Assembly (NCBI GenBank): GCA_020073085.1
Contig: JAIQFV010000003.1
Location: 124,001-188,000 of the forward strand
DNA length: 64,000 bases
Direction: 5' to 3'
Source: Terriglobia bacterium
Lineage (GTDB): Bacteria > Acidobacteriota > Terriglobia > JAIQFV01
Shown here: piece after piece, positions 9,065-16,876 of the stretch
Layout: each line of letters begins with the position of its first letter
Position numbering within the stretch: the stretch's first letter is position 1
Made by a program: the position numbers and the translations under genes
Notes under the pieces: model-generated
Databases searched by the model: none
What the model saw: the letters and a program-made list of their open reading frames with translations, nothing else
Told to the model about the DNA's origin: nothing

Positions 9065-9229
9065 ATGGCAAGCATGCTTCGTATTCTCTTCATGGGGATG
9101 TGTATAGGTCTGGCCGTCCCCGTGGGAATTCCATCTTCCGCCGAGAGAGGATTTTCGGAAATCGTCAAGAAAGCATGGTCTGCCCTGGAGAAGAATTTCG
9201 TGGATCCCACCTACAGACATCAAGGCTGA
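9065..9229 (+). CDS. 54-aa ORF with signal peptide, probably a truncated gene
   Basis: Read directly from the sequence: ATG at 9065 follows AGGAGAGG, and the product has a signal peptide (MASMLRILFMGMCIGLAVPV) and then KKAWSALEKNFVDPTYRHQG before a stop at 9227. 'W..L..NFVDPTY' resembles the start of the mature region of S41-type processing peptidases and related proteins. It may therefore be the surviving 5' end of a larger secreted protein, cut by a frameshift or deletion. It could equally be a genuine small secreted peptide, since the ribosome site is good. Confidence 0.4.
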   Translation: MASMLRILFMGMCIGLAVPVGIPSSAERGFSEIVKKAWSALEKNFVDPTYRHQG

Positions 9230-9343
9230 GCCGAGGTGCTGCAGATCGAGACGACGTTGTGATTTGAAAGCCCCGGCGGGCCCCGGCGACGTCTCGCACC
9301 TGGTGGGGTATCAGATTATTCGGAAGGCGAGAAGCTTCACTCT

Positions 9344-11563
9344 GTGATCGGACAACTGATCGGACCCTACAGGATCACTGCGGCGCTTGGAGCCGGCGGG
9401 ATGGGAGAGGTCTATCTGGCCGAGGATACACGGCTGGGCCGGCCGGTGGCGATCAAGTTCCTGCCCCCCGAATCGGTGGCCAATGAGGTCGCCAGGAAGC
9501 GCCTGATGCGGGAAGCACAGGCGGCAGCCAAGCTCGACCATCCGAATATCTGTACGGTTCACGACGTGGGGGAGGAAAAGGGCAGGACGTTTATCGTCAT
9601 GCAATATGTGGAGGGGGAGACCCTCGCGGACCGGCTGAAACTGCAGTCCATGGGATTGAGAGAGTCGATGGACATCGCTCTGCAGGTGGCGGATGCCCTG
9701 GTGGAGGCGCATTCCCGCGGAATCATCCATCGCGATATTAAGCCCCAGAACATCATGATCACCCCGAAAAATCAGATCAAGGTCCTGGACTTCGGCTTGG
9801 CAAAAATAGTCGAGAGCGCCCCACCGATGAAGGTCGGATCTCGGACCGAGAGTTTTGCCACTGAGCCCGGGTTGTTAATGGGGACCGCGCCGTACATGTC
9901 GCCGGAGCAGGTTCAGGGAAAGCCTGTTGACGCCCGGAGTGACCTCTTCTCATTTGGTGCGGTGCTGTACGAGATGCTTGCCGGACACCGGGCCTTCGAG
10001 GGAGAGTCGGGCATTGCGGTTGTCAGCGCGGTCTTGCGTGACGAACCGGCCCCGCTCAGCGGGGTTCCGTCCGAACTGGCGGGGATTGTAAGCCGTTGCC
10101 TTCAGAAGGATCCGGCCAGGCGCTTCACTCAAGCTTCCGATGTTAAATCGGCACTGGAGCGACTGCTCCACGCGACGGGGAATTCGCGCGAGCCCGCCCC
10201 ATCCATTGCCGTCCTTCCTTTTGCCAACCTGAGCGCGGACAAAGAGAACGAGTACTTTAGCGATGGGCTGGCGGAGGAGATCCTGAACGCCCTCAGCCGC
10301 GTCCCTGATCTGAAGGTCACCGCCCGGACGTCCGCCTTCGCCTTCCGCGGCAAGGAACAGGACATCCGCAAGATCGGCGAAGCATTGGACGTGCGCACGG
10401 TGCTTGAAGGCAGTGTGCGCCGCTCGGGAAATCGTATTCGCGTGACGGCGCAGCTGATTAATGCCGCTGACGGATACCACCTTTGGTCCGAACGCTATGA
10501 CCGTGAAATGACGGACGTCTTTGAAGTGCAGGATGAGATTGCGAAGGCCATCGTCGACATGCTCAAGGTGCGGCTGGTTGGAGAAAGAACGGCCCTGGTG
10601 CGCCAGGCGGCGAACCTTGAGGCCTATTATGCCAATCTAAAAGGCTGGTACCATTTTTTCAAAATGAGTCCGCCGGAGATGGCTCGCAGTAAGGCTTGCT
10701 TTGAGGAGGCCATCGCCCTCGATCCGGGCTATGCACCGGCCTATTTGGGACTTGCAAGATGCTTCCTCATTAGCCCCGTCATGGGTGGAAGACCGGCCCT
10801 CGAGGTGATGCCCCTGGCGAAGGCTGCGGCCCTCAAAGCGGTCCAGCTGGACGAAAGGGAGCCGGAAGGCCATGTGCTTCTAGGACAAGTGGCGGGTCAG
10901 TTTGAATACGACTGGGGTGAGGCGCTGCGGCGGTATCAACTCGCCCTCGCTCGCGAGCCGATGTCGTCGAGGGCCCGTTTCAGCTGTGCCCAGTTTATCC
11001 TGATGCCGCTCCATCGCTTTGATGAAGCGATCGCCGTGATTGAGCCTGCGCTCAAGGCAGACCCTTTTTCACCCCTGCCGCGGGCGGCGCTGGCAGAGAT
11101 ACTCAGCGCCCGAGGATCCGATGATCTCGCCATCGAGGAACTGCATCGGCTCCTCGATTTCCAGGACATCTGGTTTGCCCACTGGATCCTCGGCCTGATT
11201 TACACGAAGAAAGGGATGGCGTCGGAGGCGATCGCTGCATGGGAAAAAGGACTTCAACTCGTGCCGTATCCGGCAATGATCGGTGGCCTGGCGGGGCAAT
11301 ATGCAATGGCTGGAGATCGGACCCGTGCGGAGGGGCTGCTCGCCCGACTGGACTCTCCGGAGCTGGCTCACGGATGCGCCATGGGCTACGGTGTTTTCCA
11401 TGTGATTTGCTCGGAACTCGACCTTGCCGCCGATCAATTCGAAAGAGCAATTGAAGCGCGCGATCCCAGCGCCACCTTTCTCAGTTGCATGCCCGTGGTA
11501 CAAACCGTCGGACGGCGGCGGACGCTGTTACAGAAAATGAACCTGACGGACGTCGGATCGTAG
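9344..11563 (+). CDS. Serine/threonine protein kinase with TolB-like and TPR domains
   Basis: Eukaryotic-type kinase of the PknB group. In the 739-aa product the kinase domain (about 1-275) has the glycine loop GAGGMGEVY (16-24), Lys38 in VAIK, Glu57 in helix C, the catalytic loop HRDIKPQN (129-136) and DFG (149-151), so it should be active. Residues about 286-410 form the FlgO/TolB-like N-terminal fold often seen in adenylate-cyclase-associated proteins (SIAVLPFANLSADKENEYFS). Residues about 425-735 are TPR-like helical repeats (for example AIALDPGYAPAYLGLARCFL). No transmembrane segment is evident, so it is probably cytosolic. Start is GTG at 9344 with a weak ribosome site. A 53-aa partner starts 13 bp downstream. 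Such kinases are expanded in Acidobacteriota; substrates are unknown. Confidence 0.92.
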   Translation: MIGQLIGPYRITAALGAGGMGEVYLAEDTRLGRPVAIKFLPPESVANEVARKRLMREAQAAAKLDHPNICTVHDVGEEKGRTFIVMQYVEGETLADRLKLQSMGLRESMDIALQVADALVEAHSRGIIHRDIKPQNIMITPKNQIKVLDFGLAKIVESAPPMKVGSRTESFATEPGLLMGTAPYMSPEQVQGKPVDARSDLFSFGAVLYEMLAGHRAFEGESGIAVVSAVLRDEPAPLSGVPSELAGIVSRCLQKDPARRFTQASDVKSALERLLHATGNSREPAPSIAVLPFANLSADKENEYFSDGLAEEILNALSRVPDLKVTARTSAFAFRGKEQDIRKIGEALDVRTVLEGSVRRSGNRIRVTAQLINAADGYHLWSERYDREMTDVFEVQDEIAKAIVDMLKVRLVGERTALVRQAANLEAYYANLKGWYHFFKMSPPEMARSKACFEEAIALDPGYAPAYLGLARCFLISPVMGGRPALEVMPLAKAAALKAVQLDEREPEGHVLLGQVAGQFEYDWGEALRRYQLALAREPMSSRARFSCAQFILMPLHRFDEAIAVIEPALKADPFSPLPRAALAEILSARGSDDLAIEELHRLLDFQDIWFAHWILGLIYTKKGMASEAIAAWEKGLQLVPYPAMIGGLAGQYAMAGDRTRAEGLLARLDSPELAHGCAMGYGVFHVICSELDLAADQFERAIEARDPSATFLSCMPVVQTVGRRRTLLQKMNLTDVGS

Positions 11564-11576
11564 AAGGCAACGGAAA

Positions 11577-11738
11577 ATGGATGTTGATTCTGAAGGAAAG
11601 CGATTGGCAGCGCTGTACTCCAGCATGACGGACGAAGAATTGGAAGAGCTTGCCGGTGATCAAACAGCGCTCACTGATGAGGCGCGCCGGGCGTTAAATG
11701 GGGAGATGTCACACCGGGGACTCAGTTTCATCCCATGA
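11577..11738 (+). CDS. 53-aa acidic helical protein downstream of the kinase
   Basis: A short gene 13 bp after the kinase stop. It starts MDVDSEGKRLAALYSSMTDE and continues with EELAGDQTALTDEARRALNG. The pattern 'RL..LY..MtDEEL.eLA....LT..A..AL..E...RGL' matches a widespread class of short acidobacterial proteins of unknown role, often encoded next to small signalling or membrane proteins. Predicted as two to three helices, no membrane segment. The 3' end overlaps the convergent MerR gene by 11 bp. Probably co-transcribed with the kinase. Confidence 0.6.
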   Translation: MDVDSEGKRLAALYSSMTDEELEELAGDQTALTDEARRALNGEMSHRGLSFIP

Positions 11739-12189
11739 CAATCTTCGTTGGATGCCGCGGCGATTTGCGAATCAACGCTTCAAGTGGAACATCCACGCGA
11801 CCTTGACGATGAATCCCCCTCCCGCACTCCTCCATTGTTTCGCATCGGCAGCAAGCGACCATCGTTTGCAGCAATTCCTGCATGGACTTGATCTGATCCA
11901 TCCACTGAGCGAGTTCTGCGAGCTTTCGCTGTGAGAGTTTCTGCCAGCGCATAAATGCCGGGGTGGTCTTGCGGAAGCCAAAAAACAGGCGCCGAACTTC
12001 GTCCAGCGTGAAGCCAGACTGCTGTGCCCGATGGATAACGGCAAGCCTGTGGAGCGCTGTGGTGTCATAGCGCCGCTGCCCGCTGATCCGGGGGGGTGGG
12101 GGAAGTATTCGCATCTGTTCGTAATAGCGGATCGCGGACGGCCGCAGGCCCGCCTGTCGCGCGACCTCGGAAATGGTTAGTTGTGTCAT
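11728..12189 (-). CDS. MerR-family regulator with a SoxR-like cysteine cluster
   Basis: Activator/repressor of the MerR family, 153 aa. The N-terminal winged helix has LTISEVARQAGLRPSAIRYY (4-23), the wing has ISGQRRYD, and a long dimerisation helix follows (about 75-110). The sensor end carries Cys113, Cys114, Cys116 and Cys122. The Cx1Cx5C spacing of the last three equals that of the [2Fe-2S] ligands Cys122/124/130 of E. coli SoxR, but the first Cys is adjacent to the second rather than three residues before it. It is divergent from a secreted Cys-Cys-Pro-Phe protein gene, and the 148-bp spacer holds a MerR-type operator. Metal, redox or thiol sensing is inferred; the signal is unknown. Confidence 0.9.
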   Translation of the reverse strand: MTQLTISEVARQAGLRPSAIRYYEQMRILPPPPRISGQRRYDTTALHRLAVIHRAQQSGFTLDEVRRLFFGFRKTTPAFMRWQKLSQRKLAELAQWMDQIKSMQELLQTMVACCRCETMEECGRGIHRQGRVDVPLEALIRKSPRHPTKIVMG

Positions 12190-12257
12190 GCCAATATTCT
12201 AAGTCACTCCTGCGGTTGTTGCGTCGATCTGTCGACAACTTTTTACAGAAATCTTGC

Positions 12258-12288
12258 TTGCCTTCAAGTCGACTTGAAGTTGTAAGGT
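12258..12288 (+). promoter_or_regulatory. MerR-type promoter with 18-bp palindromic operator
   Basis: A -35 TTGCCT (12258-12263) and -10 TAAGGT (12283-12288) are separated by 19 bp, the overlong spacer typical of MerR-activated promoters. The spacer contains the perfect palindrome CTTCAAGTCGACTTGAAG (12262-12279). Its core CAAGT..ACTTG resembles the SoxR box. It drives the gene at 12338 and is presumably bound by the MerR protein encoded divergently. Confidence 0.8.
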
Positions 12289-12337
12289 GCTGCTCCGGAC
12301 GCGTAATACAACAAAAACAACCGAACGAGGAGGATGC

Positions 12338-12778
12338 ATGAAGATATCAATTTCAGTCGTGTTAACAATGATAATCCTGGGGTGCATGAGTTTCCCGAAC
12401 CTGGCGTTGGCAGGTCAAACAGGGGGCCGGCGATCCAATACTTCGGCACAGAGCAAAAAAGAGACCCCCTTCTTCTGCGACCGGACGGCGTTGACCCCGG
12501 AGCAGAGAAAGCGCCAGGGAGAACTCAGCACGATCATGAGGTCGGCGTTGCTGGGGGTCCAGGAGTTGCCGGATGGATATGAATTCGAATTTTCCCCGGA
12601 GCCCTCCAACTACCAGGCCCTGACGGAATTCACGCTGCTGGAGCGGGCCTGCTGTCCGTTCTTTGATATCAGCATTCGACTGGAGCGTGATGGCGGCAAG
12701 CTGTGGTGGCGCCTGACGGGCCGCGAAGGCGTAAAGTCGTTCATCCGGCCAGAGTTTTCTCCGTGGTTCAAACGATAA
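12338..12778 (+). CDS. Secreted Cys-Cys-Pro-Phe protein controlled by MerR
   Basis: A 146-aa exported protein. The signal peptide is about residues 1-26 (MIILGCMSFPNLALA then GQ). The mature part has a single Cys in PFFCDRTALTPEQR and the signature LLERACCPFFDISIRLE followed by LWWRLTGREGVKSF. Short proteins with 'LLE...CCPF..F.l.......lRLtGpeG.k.F' are found beside MerR regulators in many soil bacteria; no biochemical role is known to me. A GAGGAGG site precedes ATG 12338; the upstream in-frame start at 12287 would lie within the promoter. The vicinal Cys pair and MerR control suggest metal or thiol-reactive stress, by inference only. Confidence 0.8.
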   Translation: MKISISVVLTMIILGCMSFPNLALAGQTGGRRSNTSAQSKKETPFFCDRTALTPEQRKRQGELSTIMRSALLGVQELPDGYEFEFSPEPSNYQALTEFTLLERACCPFFDISIRLERDGGKLWWRLTGREGVKSFIRPEFSPWFKR

Positions 12779-12895
12779 GCACGCGGGGATTGCCCCCAGG
12801 TTCTAAAGAAGTCCAAAATTGGATCCCGATTCGTGCGGAGGTTTGACACCAGTCCAAAAAGCGATATCATCGTCTCCTCATACGGATCCCTGACG

Positions 12896-13057
12896 ATGAA
12901 AGGCCTTCTTTCTTTTTTGTGTGTCACTGTGGGCGGCGCCATCGGCTGGTGGCTGGGGGCGTTCGTGGGGTTCATGACGGCCGTTCTTCTGAGCATCGTC
13001 GGTTCGGGCGCAGGGCTCTACTTTGCCCTGCGCCTTCACCGGGAATACTTTGAATGA
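12896..13057 (+). CDS. 53-aa small membrane protein
   Basis: Begins MKGLLSFLCVTVGGAIGWWL and continues through a second hydrophobic segment (GFMTAVLLSIVGSGAGLYFA), ending in a basic tail. The Gly-x-x-x-Gly spacing (VGGAIGWWLG) is compatible with tight helix packing. Short proteins of this look are common in Acidobacteriota genomes. The ATG at 12896 is favoured over the GTG at 12833, which would add a polar leader. No function assigned. Confidence 0.55.
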   Translation: MKGLLSFLCVTVGGAIGWWLGAFVGFMTAVLLSIVGSGAGLYFALRLHREYFE

Positions 13058-13171
13058 ACGGACAGGGCACTCCTCCGTCAATTTATACTCTCATCCGCAA
13101 TAGGCGCTTACCTCCTGCCACGACTCAAGGACATCCTCAATAGACGATCCGCTTCGTAAATAAGTCTTCAG

Positions 13172-13209
13172 TTGACATTCTATGTGTACTAGTATAGATA
13201 GTACACATA
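13172..13209 (+). promoter_or_regulatory. Promoter with overlapping inverted-repeat operator of the GntR-ABC operon
   Basis: A -35 TTGACA (13172-13177) and, 17 bp on, TAGATA (13195-13200) as the -10. A perfect inverted repeat with 11-bp arms, TATGTGTACTA (13181-13191) and TAGTACACATA (13199-13209), covers the core promoter with a 7-bp spacer. It resembles YtrA-type GntR operators (GTGTACTA half-sites). The right arm ends on the A of the likely GntR start codon, implying a leaderless or nearly leaderless mRNA and autorepression. Confidence 0.75.
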
Positions 13210-13631
13210 TGTTGCCGTTCCGAGTGGAATTTAAACCAGGGGTTTCCCCCTACCGGCAAATTATCTATGCGGTCGAGAAGAGCCTGGTATGCGGCCAATT
13301 GCGTCCGGGTGATCCTTTTCCCTCAGTGCGGAGTTTGAGTCAGGCTTTCAAGATAAACCCAAACACGGCGCACAAGGTGGTTGCCGAACTCATACGCCGG
13401 GAACTGCTCGAAGTCCGTTCGGGGATCGGGACCATCGTGGCAGATACTCCGCCCCCCTTGCCGCGGGAGCGTAGCGCCCTGCTGAAAGATGATTTAGAAC
13501 GGTTGGTGGTGGAAGCCAAGAGGATGTCCCTGGAACTCGAGGACTTGGTGGAGGCGGTAGAGCAGCATTGGATGCGCCTGTCAGAGAGGAAATCAAGCGA
13601 GCGGGTGGAAGCCGTCAAGCCCAGGAGGTAG
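13209..13631 (+). CDS. GntR-family regulator, YtrA subfamily
   Basis: A 140-aa one-domain regulator. The winged helix (about residues 14-80) includes SPYRQIIYAVEKSLVCGQL and GDPFPSVRSLSQAFKINPNT, the latter being the recognition region. A short helical tail (about 95-135) replaces the usual large effector domain, as in YtrA. I start it at ATG 13209; the in-frame ATG at 13182 lies inside the operator, upstream of the predicted transcription start. It is followed after 5 bp by an ABC ATPase and then its permease, the standard YtrA arrangement in which the regulator represses its own exporter operon. The inducer in characterised cases is often a cell-wall-active compound; here it is unknown. Confidence 0.9.
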   Translation: MLPFRVEFKPGVSPYRQIIYAVEKSLVCGQLRPGDPFPSVRSLSQAFKINPNTAHKVVAELIRRELLEVRSGIGTIVADTPPPLPRERSALLKDDLERLVVEAKRMSLELEDLVEAVEQHWMRLSERKSSERVEAVKPRR

Positions 13632-13636
13632 AAGTC

Positions 13637-14560
13637 ATGAATTCCCCTTTGTGGAGTGAAAATCTAACGCGCCGATTTGGACGGCTCGAAGCGGTCTGTG
13701 ACCTGAACCTGATGGTTCCGGAGGGTAGTCTCTTCGCTCTGTTAGGTCCGAACGGTGCGGGGAAAACGACCACCATCCACGTTCTCATGAATTTGCTCCG
13801 CCCCTCCTCCGGCCGAGTCATGGTGATGGGGAAGGACTCAACGCGTTTGGGGAGTTCGGAATTGGCGCAGATTGGCTATGTTTCCGAAAACCAGAAACTG
13901 CCGGGCTGGATGACATTGGAGCAGCTGCTGCAATTCTGTAAGCCTTTATATCCCACTTGGGATGGTCTTCTCGGCGAAAAGCTCGTCCGCCAGTTTGATC
14001 TGCCGCCGGGAAGAAAGATCCGGACCCTTTCACGGGGGCAGCGAATCAAGGCCGCCATGGTGACGGCCCTGGCTTATCGTCCTCGCCTGCTCGTGCTGGA
14101 CGAGCCTTTCAGCGGATTGGACGTCGCCGTGCGTGAGGAGCTGGTGCAAGGGATGCTTGAATTGGCCGGGCAGGGAGACTGGACGCTCTTCATCTCCTCT
14201 CACGATCTGGAAGACATCGAAAACCTGGTCGACTGGGTGGGCTTCATTAACGAAGGAAGATTGTTGTTCTCGGAGGAGTTGGAACGGCTTCAGGCGAGGT
14301 TCCGCGAGGTTGAAGTCACTCTTCCGGAGGCAGCCGCTGCAGCCACGAACTTGCCCCGAAGCTGGGGGCCACTTCAAGTCGCCGGAAAAGTGCTTCGCTT
14401 CATCGAGACTCAGTATCAGGAAGGGGAGAGTGAAGCCCATATCAGGAGGATATTTCCCACGGCAGAAAATCTCTTCATTTCCCCCCTTTCATTGAGATCC
14501 ATTTTCGTGACACTGGCCCGACAAAGTAAGGGGTCCAGCCGGGAGGAAAAAACGTTATGA
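13637..14560 (+). CDS. ABC transporter ATP-binding protein (exporter, YtrB-like)
   Basis: Nucleotide-binding subunit of an ABC-2 type exporter. The 307-aa product has Walker A GPNGAGKTT, the Q-loop region YVSENQKLPGWMTLEQLLQF, the signature LSRGQRIKA, a Walker B LLVLDEPFSGLD and the switch His in ISSHD. The signature is LSRGQ rather than the usual LSGGQ, as in other YtrB/EcsA-like members. A C-terminal extension of about 90 residues follows the core. AGGAGG overlapping the end of gntR gives the start at ATG 13637. It overlaps the permease gene by 4 bp (ATGA), indicating coupled translation. Confidence 0.92.
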   Translation: MNSPLWSENLTRRFGRLEAVCDLNLMVPEGSLFALLGPNGAGKTTTIHVLMNLLRPSSGRVMVMGKDSTRLGSSELAQIGYVSENQKLPGWMTLEQLLQFCKPLYPTWDGLLGEKLVRQFDLPPGRKIRTLSRGQRIKAAMVTALAYRPRLLVLDEPFSGLDVAVREELVQGMLELAGQGDWTLFISSHDLEDIENLVDWVGFINEGRLLFSEELERLQARFREVEVTLPEAAAAATNLPRSWGPLQVAGKVLRFIETQYQEGESEAHIRRIFPTAENLFISPLSLRSIFVTLARQSKGSSREEKTL

Positions 14561-16197
14561 CGCAGTTCCTCCACCTCTTTAAGAAAGATCTTCGCCGCTT
14601 CTGGCCGCTGCTTGTTGCCTTATTGGCCATTCTGAGTGTTCAAACCGCGTTTCTCTTCCAGGATCCCTTGGCTCGTAATCCTGAACAGATCGGTGGCCTG
14701 CTTAATCGGCTCCCCAGCCAGGTGTTGAATCCATACCTGCTCAACCTCATTCTTCTGGTGATCGTGGCTCTCCTGATTCATGAAGAACCCCTGGTGGGGA
14801 CCTCAGCCTTTTGGTTGACTCGTCCCATTTCGCGAGGATCACTTCTCGCCTCAAAGGGCGTTTTCATACTTCTCTTCCTTGTTGTCGCCCCGGTGGCTGC
14901 CGAGTTTGTTGTGCTTTTCCATTACGGGCTCGAGTCCCAGCGAATCGGCGCCTGCCTGTTCCAAATTCTCATCAATGAGCTGGCGTTCCTCTTCATGGGC
15001 GCCTGCATAGCGGTGCTGACTCCGAGTCTGCCAATCTTCGCCGTTGCGGGCGTCATTGGCTCCATCCTCTGGGCGCTCTCATTCCAGCTCTTTACTTTCG
15101 TGCAGCGCCCCTCCAGCGGGATGGAGATTTTCCTGTCAAGAGAGATCCTGCGAATGATCCTGACGCTGCTGCTTGGGGCTTTTGTCGTGTGTCACCAGTA
15201 TCTAAGCCGCCGCACGGGCCGCTCGGTGGTGATCTTGGCCTTAAGTTTAATTTTGATTCACCCAATCTACCATCTGACGAGCTGGGATCTTGTAGAATCC
15301 TTCCAGTCTTTGACCCGCCCTGAAAACTCTGAAAGCCGCCGCATCGGGCTTGCCTTGCGAGACAAAGCCAGCAACTCCGGCGGCAACGATTGGTGGGTTT
15401 CAGATAGCGACAATTCCCCTGGGCAACAAGCCATATTCGGAGTACTGGAGCTGTCAAATGTCCAACCCTCCTCGATCGTGGTACTCACGCGATTGAAAGG
15501 AAAGCTCGCATTTGACGACGGATCTCAGATTCCTTATGCGAGGGACCGCGAAGAATATTACGGCAATGTGCAAGAGGCTGTCCTGCAGGGACTCAAGATA
15601 CCGGGTCAAACTGCGGCCACTCAACTCATAGAGCTTCTGAAGGTGGAGAAGGGGCTCTTTACTGAAAAGGGAAAGGAGTCGGGAAATTATTCTGGGGAGG
15701 CGCATTTCAGACTTTACCGATATGAGGCGAAGGGAAGCCTACCTTTGAAGGAAGGGGCGCATTTTCAAAGAGGCTCGTACCTTGCGACCGTTTATCGCGT
15801 CGCGCTCGAACCTGGCCAGCTTTCAATCCTCCTTCGCGGCCGGTCAATTGGGTCCTCCGACGAAGGCCCGGTGTATGTTATTAATCGCAACCGACGCCAG
15901 GTCTTGGAATCCGCGAAGCAATTCACTGGTGGCGGGACCGGGCGTCAGCTTCTTCTTGAGGGTGGACCAGCCCTTCAATACTGGGAAACTCAGCTGATTT
16001 ATGATCTGAAGGGCCGGAATGACCTCCGCCGATTTCCCGTCGATGCGGAATGGCTTTCAGGGGCTGAAGTGGTAATTCCGGATCGAATAGAGACAGCCCG
16101 ATTCACACGTACCTTTCAAGTCAAGGATTTCCAGATGGCGGACTATGTCCTCGAAGCTTGGCTCCATCGCCATGGGTTTCGTGGAATTCAAAAGTAA
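14557..16197 (+). CDS. ABC-2 type membrane permease with large periplasmic domain
   Basis: Membrane partner of the preceding ATPase. The 546-aa protein starts MTQFLHLFKKDLRRFWPLLV. It has six hydrophobic segments in the first 240 residues, including VLNPYLLNLILLVIVALLIH with the following conserved HEEPLVGTSAFWLTRPISRG. A non-membrane C-terminal part of about 300 residues follows, predicted to be outside the cytoplasm and beta-rich. The 'SAFWLTRPISRGSLLASK' string is typical of acidobacterial ABC-2 permeases paired with YtrA regulators. Export of an antimicrobial or lipid is plausible; the C-terminal domain is not one I recognise. Confidence 0.85.
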   Translation: MTQFLHLFKKDLRRFWPLLVALLAILSVQTAFLFQDPLARNPEQIGGLLNRLPSQVLNPYLLNLILLVIVALLIHEEPLVGTSAFWLTRPISRGSLLASKGVFILLFLVVAPVAAEFVVLFHYGLESQRIGACLFQILINELAFLFMGACIAVLTPSLPIFAVAGVIGSILWALSFQLFTFVQRPSSGMEIFLSREILRMILTLLLGAFVVCHQYLSRRTGRSVVILALSLILIHPIYHLTSWDLVESFQSLTRPENSESRRIGLALRDKASNSGGNDWWVSDSDNSPGQQAIFGVLELSNVQPSSIVVLTRLKGKLAFDDGSQIPYARDREEYYGNVQEAVLQGLKIPGQTAATQLIELLKVEKGLFTEKGKESGNYSGEAHFRLYRYEAKGSLPLKEGAHFQRGSYLATVYRVALEPGQLSILLRGRSIGSSDEGPVYVINRNRRQVLESAKQFTGGGTGRQLLLEGGPALQYWETQLIYDLKGRNDLRRFPVDAEWLSGAEVVIPDRIETARFTRTFQVKDFQMADYVLEAWLHRHGFRGIQK

Positions 16198-16876
16198 AGC
16201 ATTCGCGGCGGGGGTAAAGGCGGGACCCGAAAGCGTGAGGTCGCTTATTGGGCAAGCGTGTTTTCCACCCTTCAAACGATAAACGGTGGGGGGTATCGCT
16301 CCCAATTGGTAAAGACCTCCAAGACATGGTCTAGGGTGGAATCTTCCTGGCCTCGACATCTTTCTCTGCCCTGAAAGGGCACCCTTCAAGAGCCCAGGGC
16401 AACGCCCTGGGACGGGGCGACCATTCTTGGTTGTTGAGTTGCCCTGAAAGAGCAACGTCGAATATTTTGAATAGACGGAAGTAGCCATCGCGGTGTTACC
16501 GTCTCGTCGCCTTGAAGACTCAATGACCGACCCACCGATCGCTGACCCCCCCTGGATTACACCCTCACAAGAATCAAACATTTGAGATACAGCCTCGTCT
16601 TCTTTGAGGTAGAATCTCTCCCGGAAAAGAATTCGGCGACCCCGCTTCCGGGTCGCCCCACTTCATCGTCAGCCGATCGCCGATGGATGGTGACTCGGTC
16701 CTTCCCAGTGAGTCGGTGCTTTTGTGGGGGTTGCAGTGGTCCGGCTTGAACCGATCCTTTGCAGATTCAGGGTCTCGATCTTGGGCTGGGTGGCGAGAGC
16801 CAATAATCCGCCGGCTTTCAAATGTGGAAAAAACTGCACGGACTTCCTCAGTGGACAGGACTAATAGGGGCGAATC
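16198..16876. other. Long intergenic region with repeats
   Basis: About 680 bases. It holds the hairpin cluster at 16368-16460 and another strong hairpin, GGCGACCC (16635-16642) with GGGTCGCC (16650-16657). The open frame on the minus strand (16057-16581) runs through these repeats and has no family resemblance. The rest, including the leader of the PAS gene, shows nothing definite. Confidence 0.55.
16368..16460. repeat. Cluster of GCCCTGAAAGGGC and CCCAGGGCAACGCCCTGGG hairpins
   Basis: GCCCTGAAAGGGC (16368-16380, 5-bp stem) is followed by CCCAGGGC-AAC-GCCCTGGG (16393-16411, 8-bp perfect stem, 3-base loop) and then a degenerate copy of the first unit, TTGCCCTGAAAGAGCAA, near 16439. This composite is a known style of dispersed extragenic repeat in several environmental phyla. 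A role in mRNA 3' ends or as a mobile REP-like unit is possible. Confidence 0.6.

Noticed and set aside
16057-16581. Minus-strand 174-codon ORF downstream of the ABC-2 permease
   Set aside because: It runs through hairpin repeats and the permease 3' end; composition and lack of a start signal indicate a chance frame.
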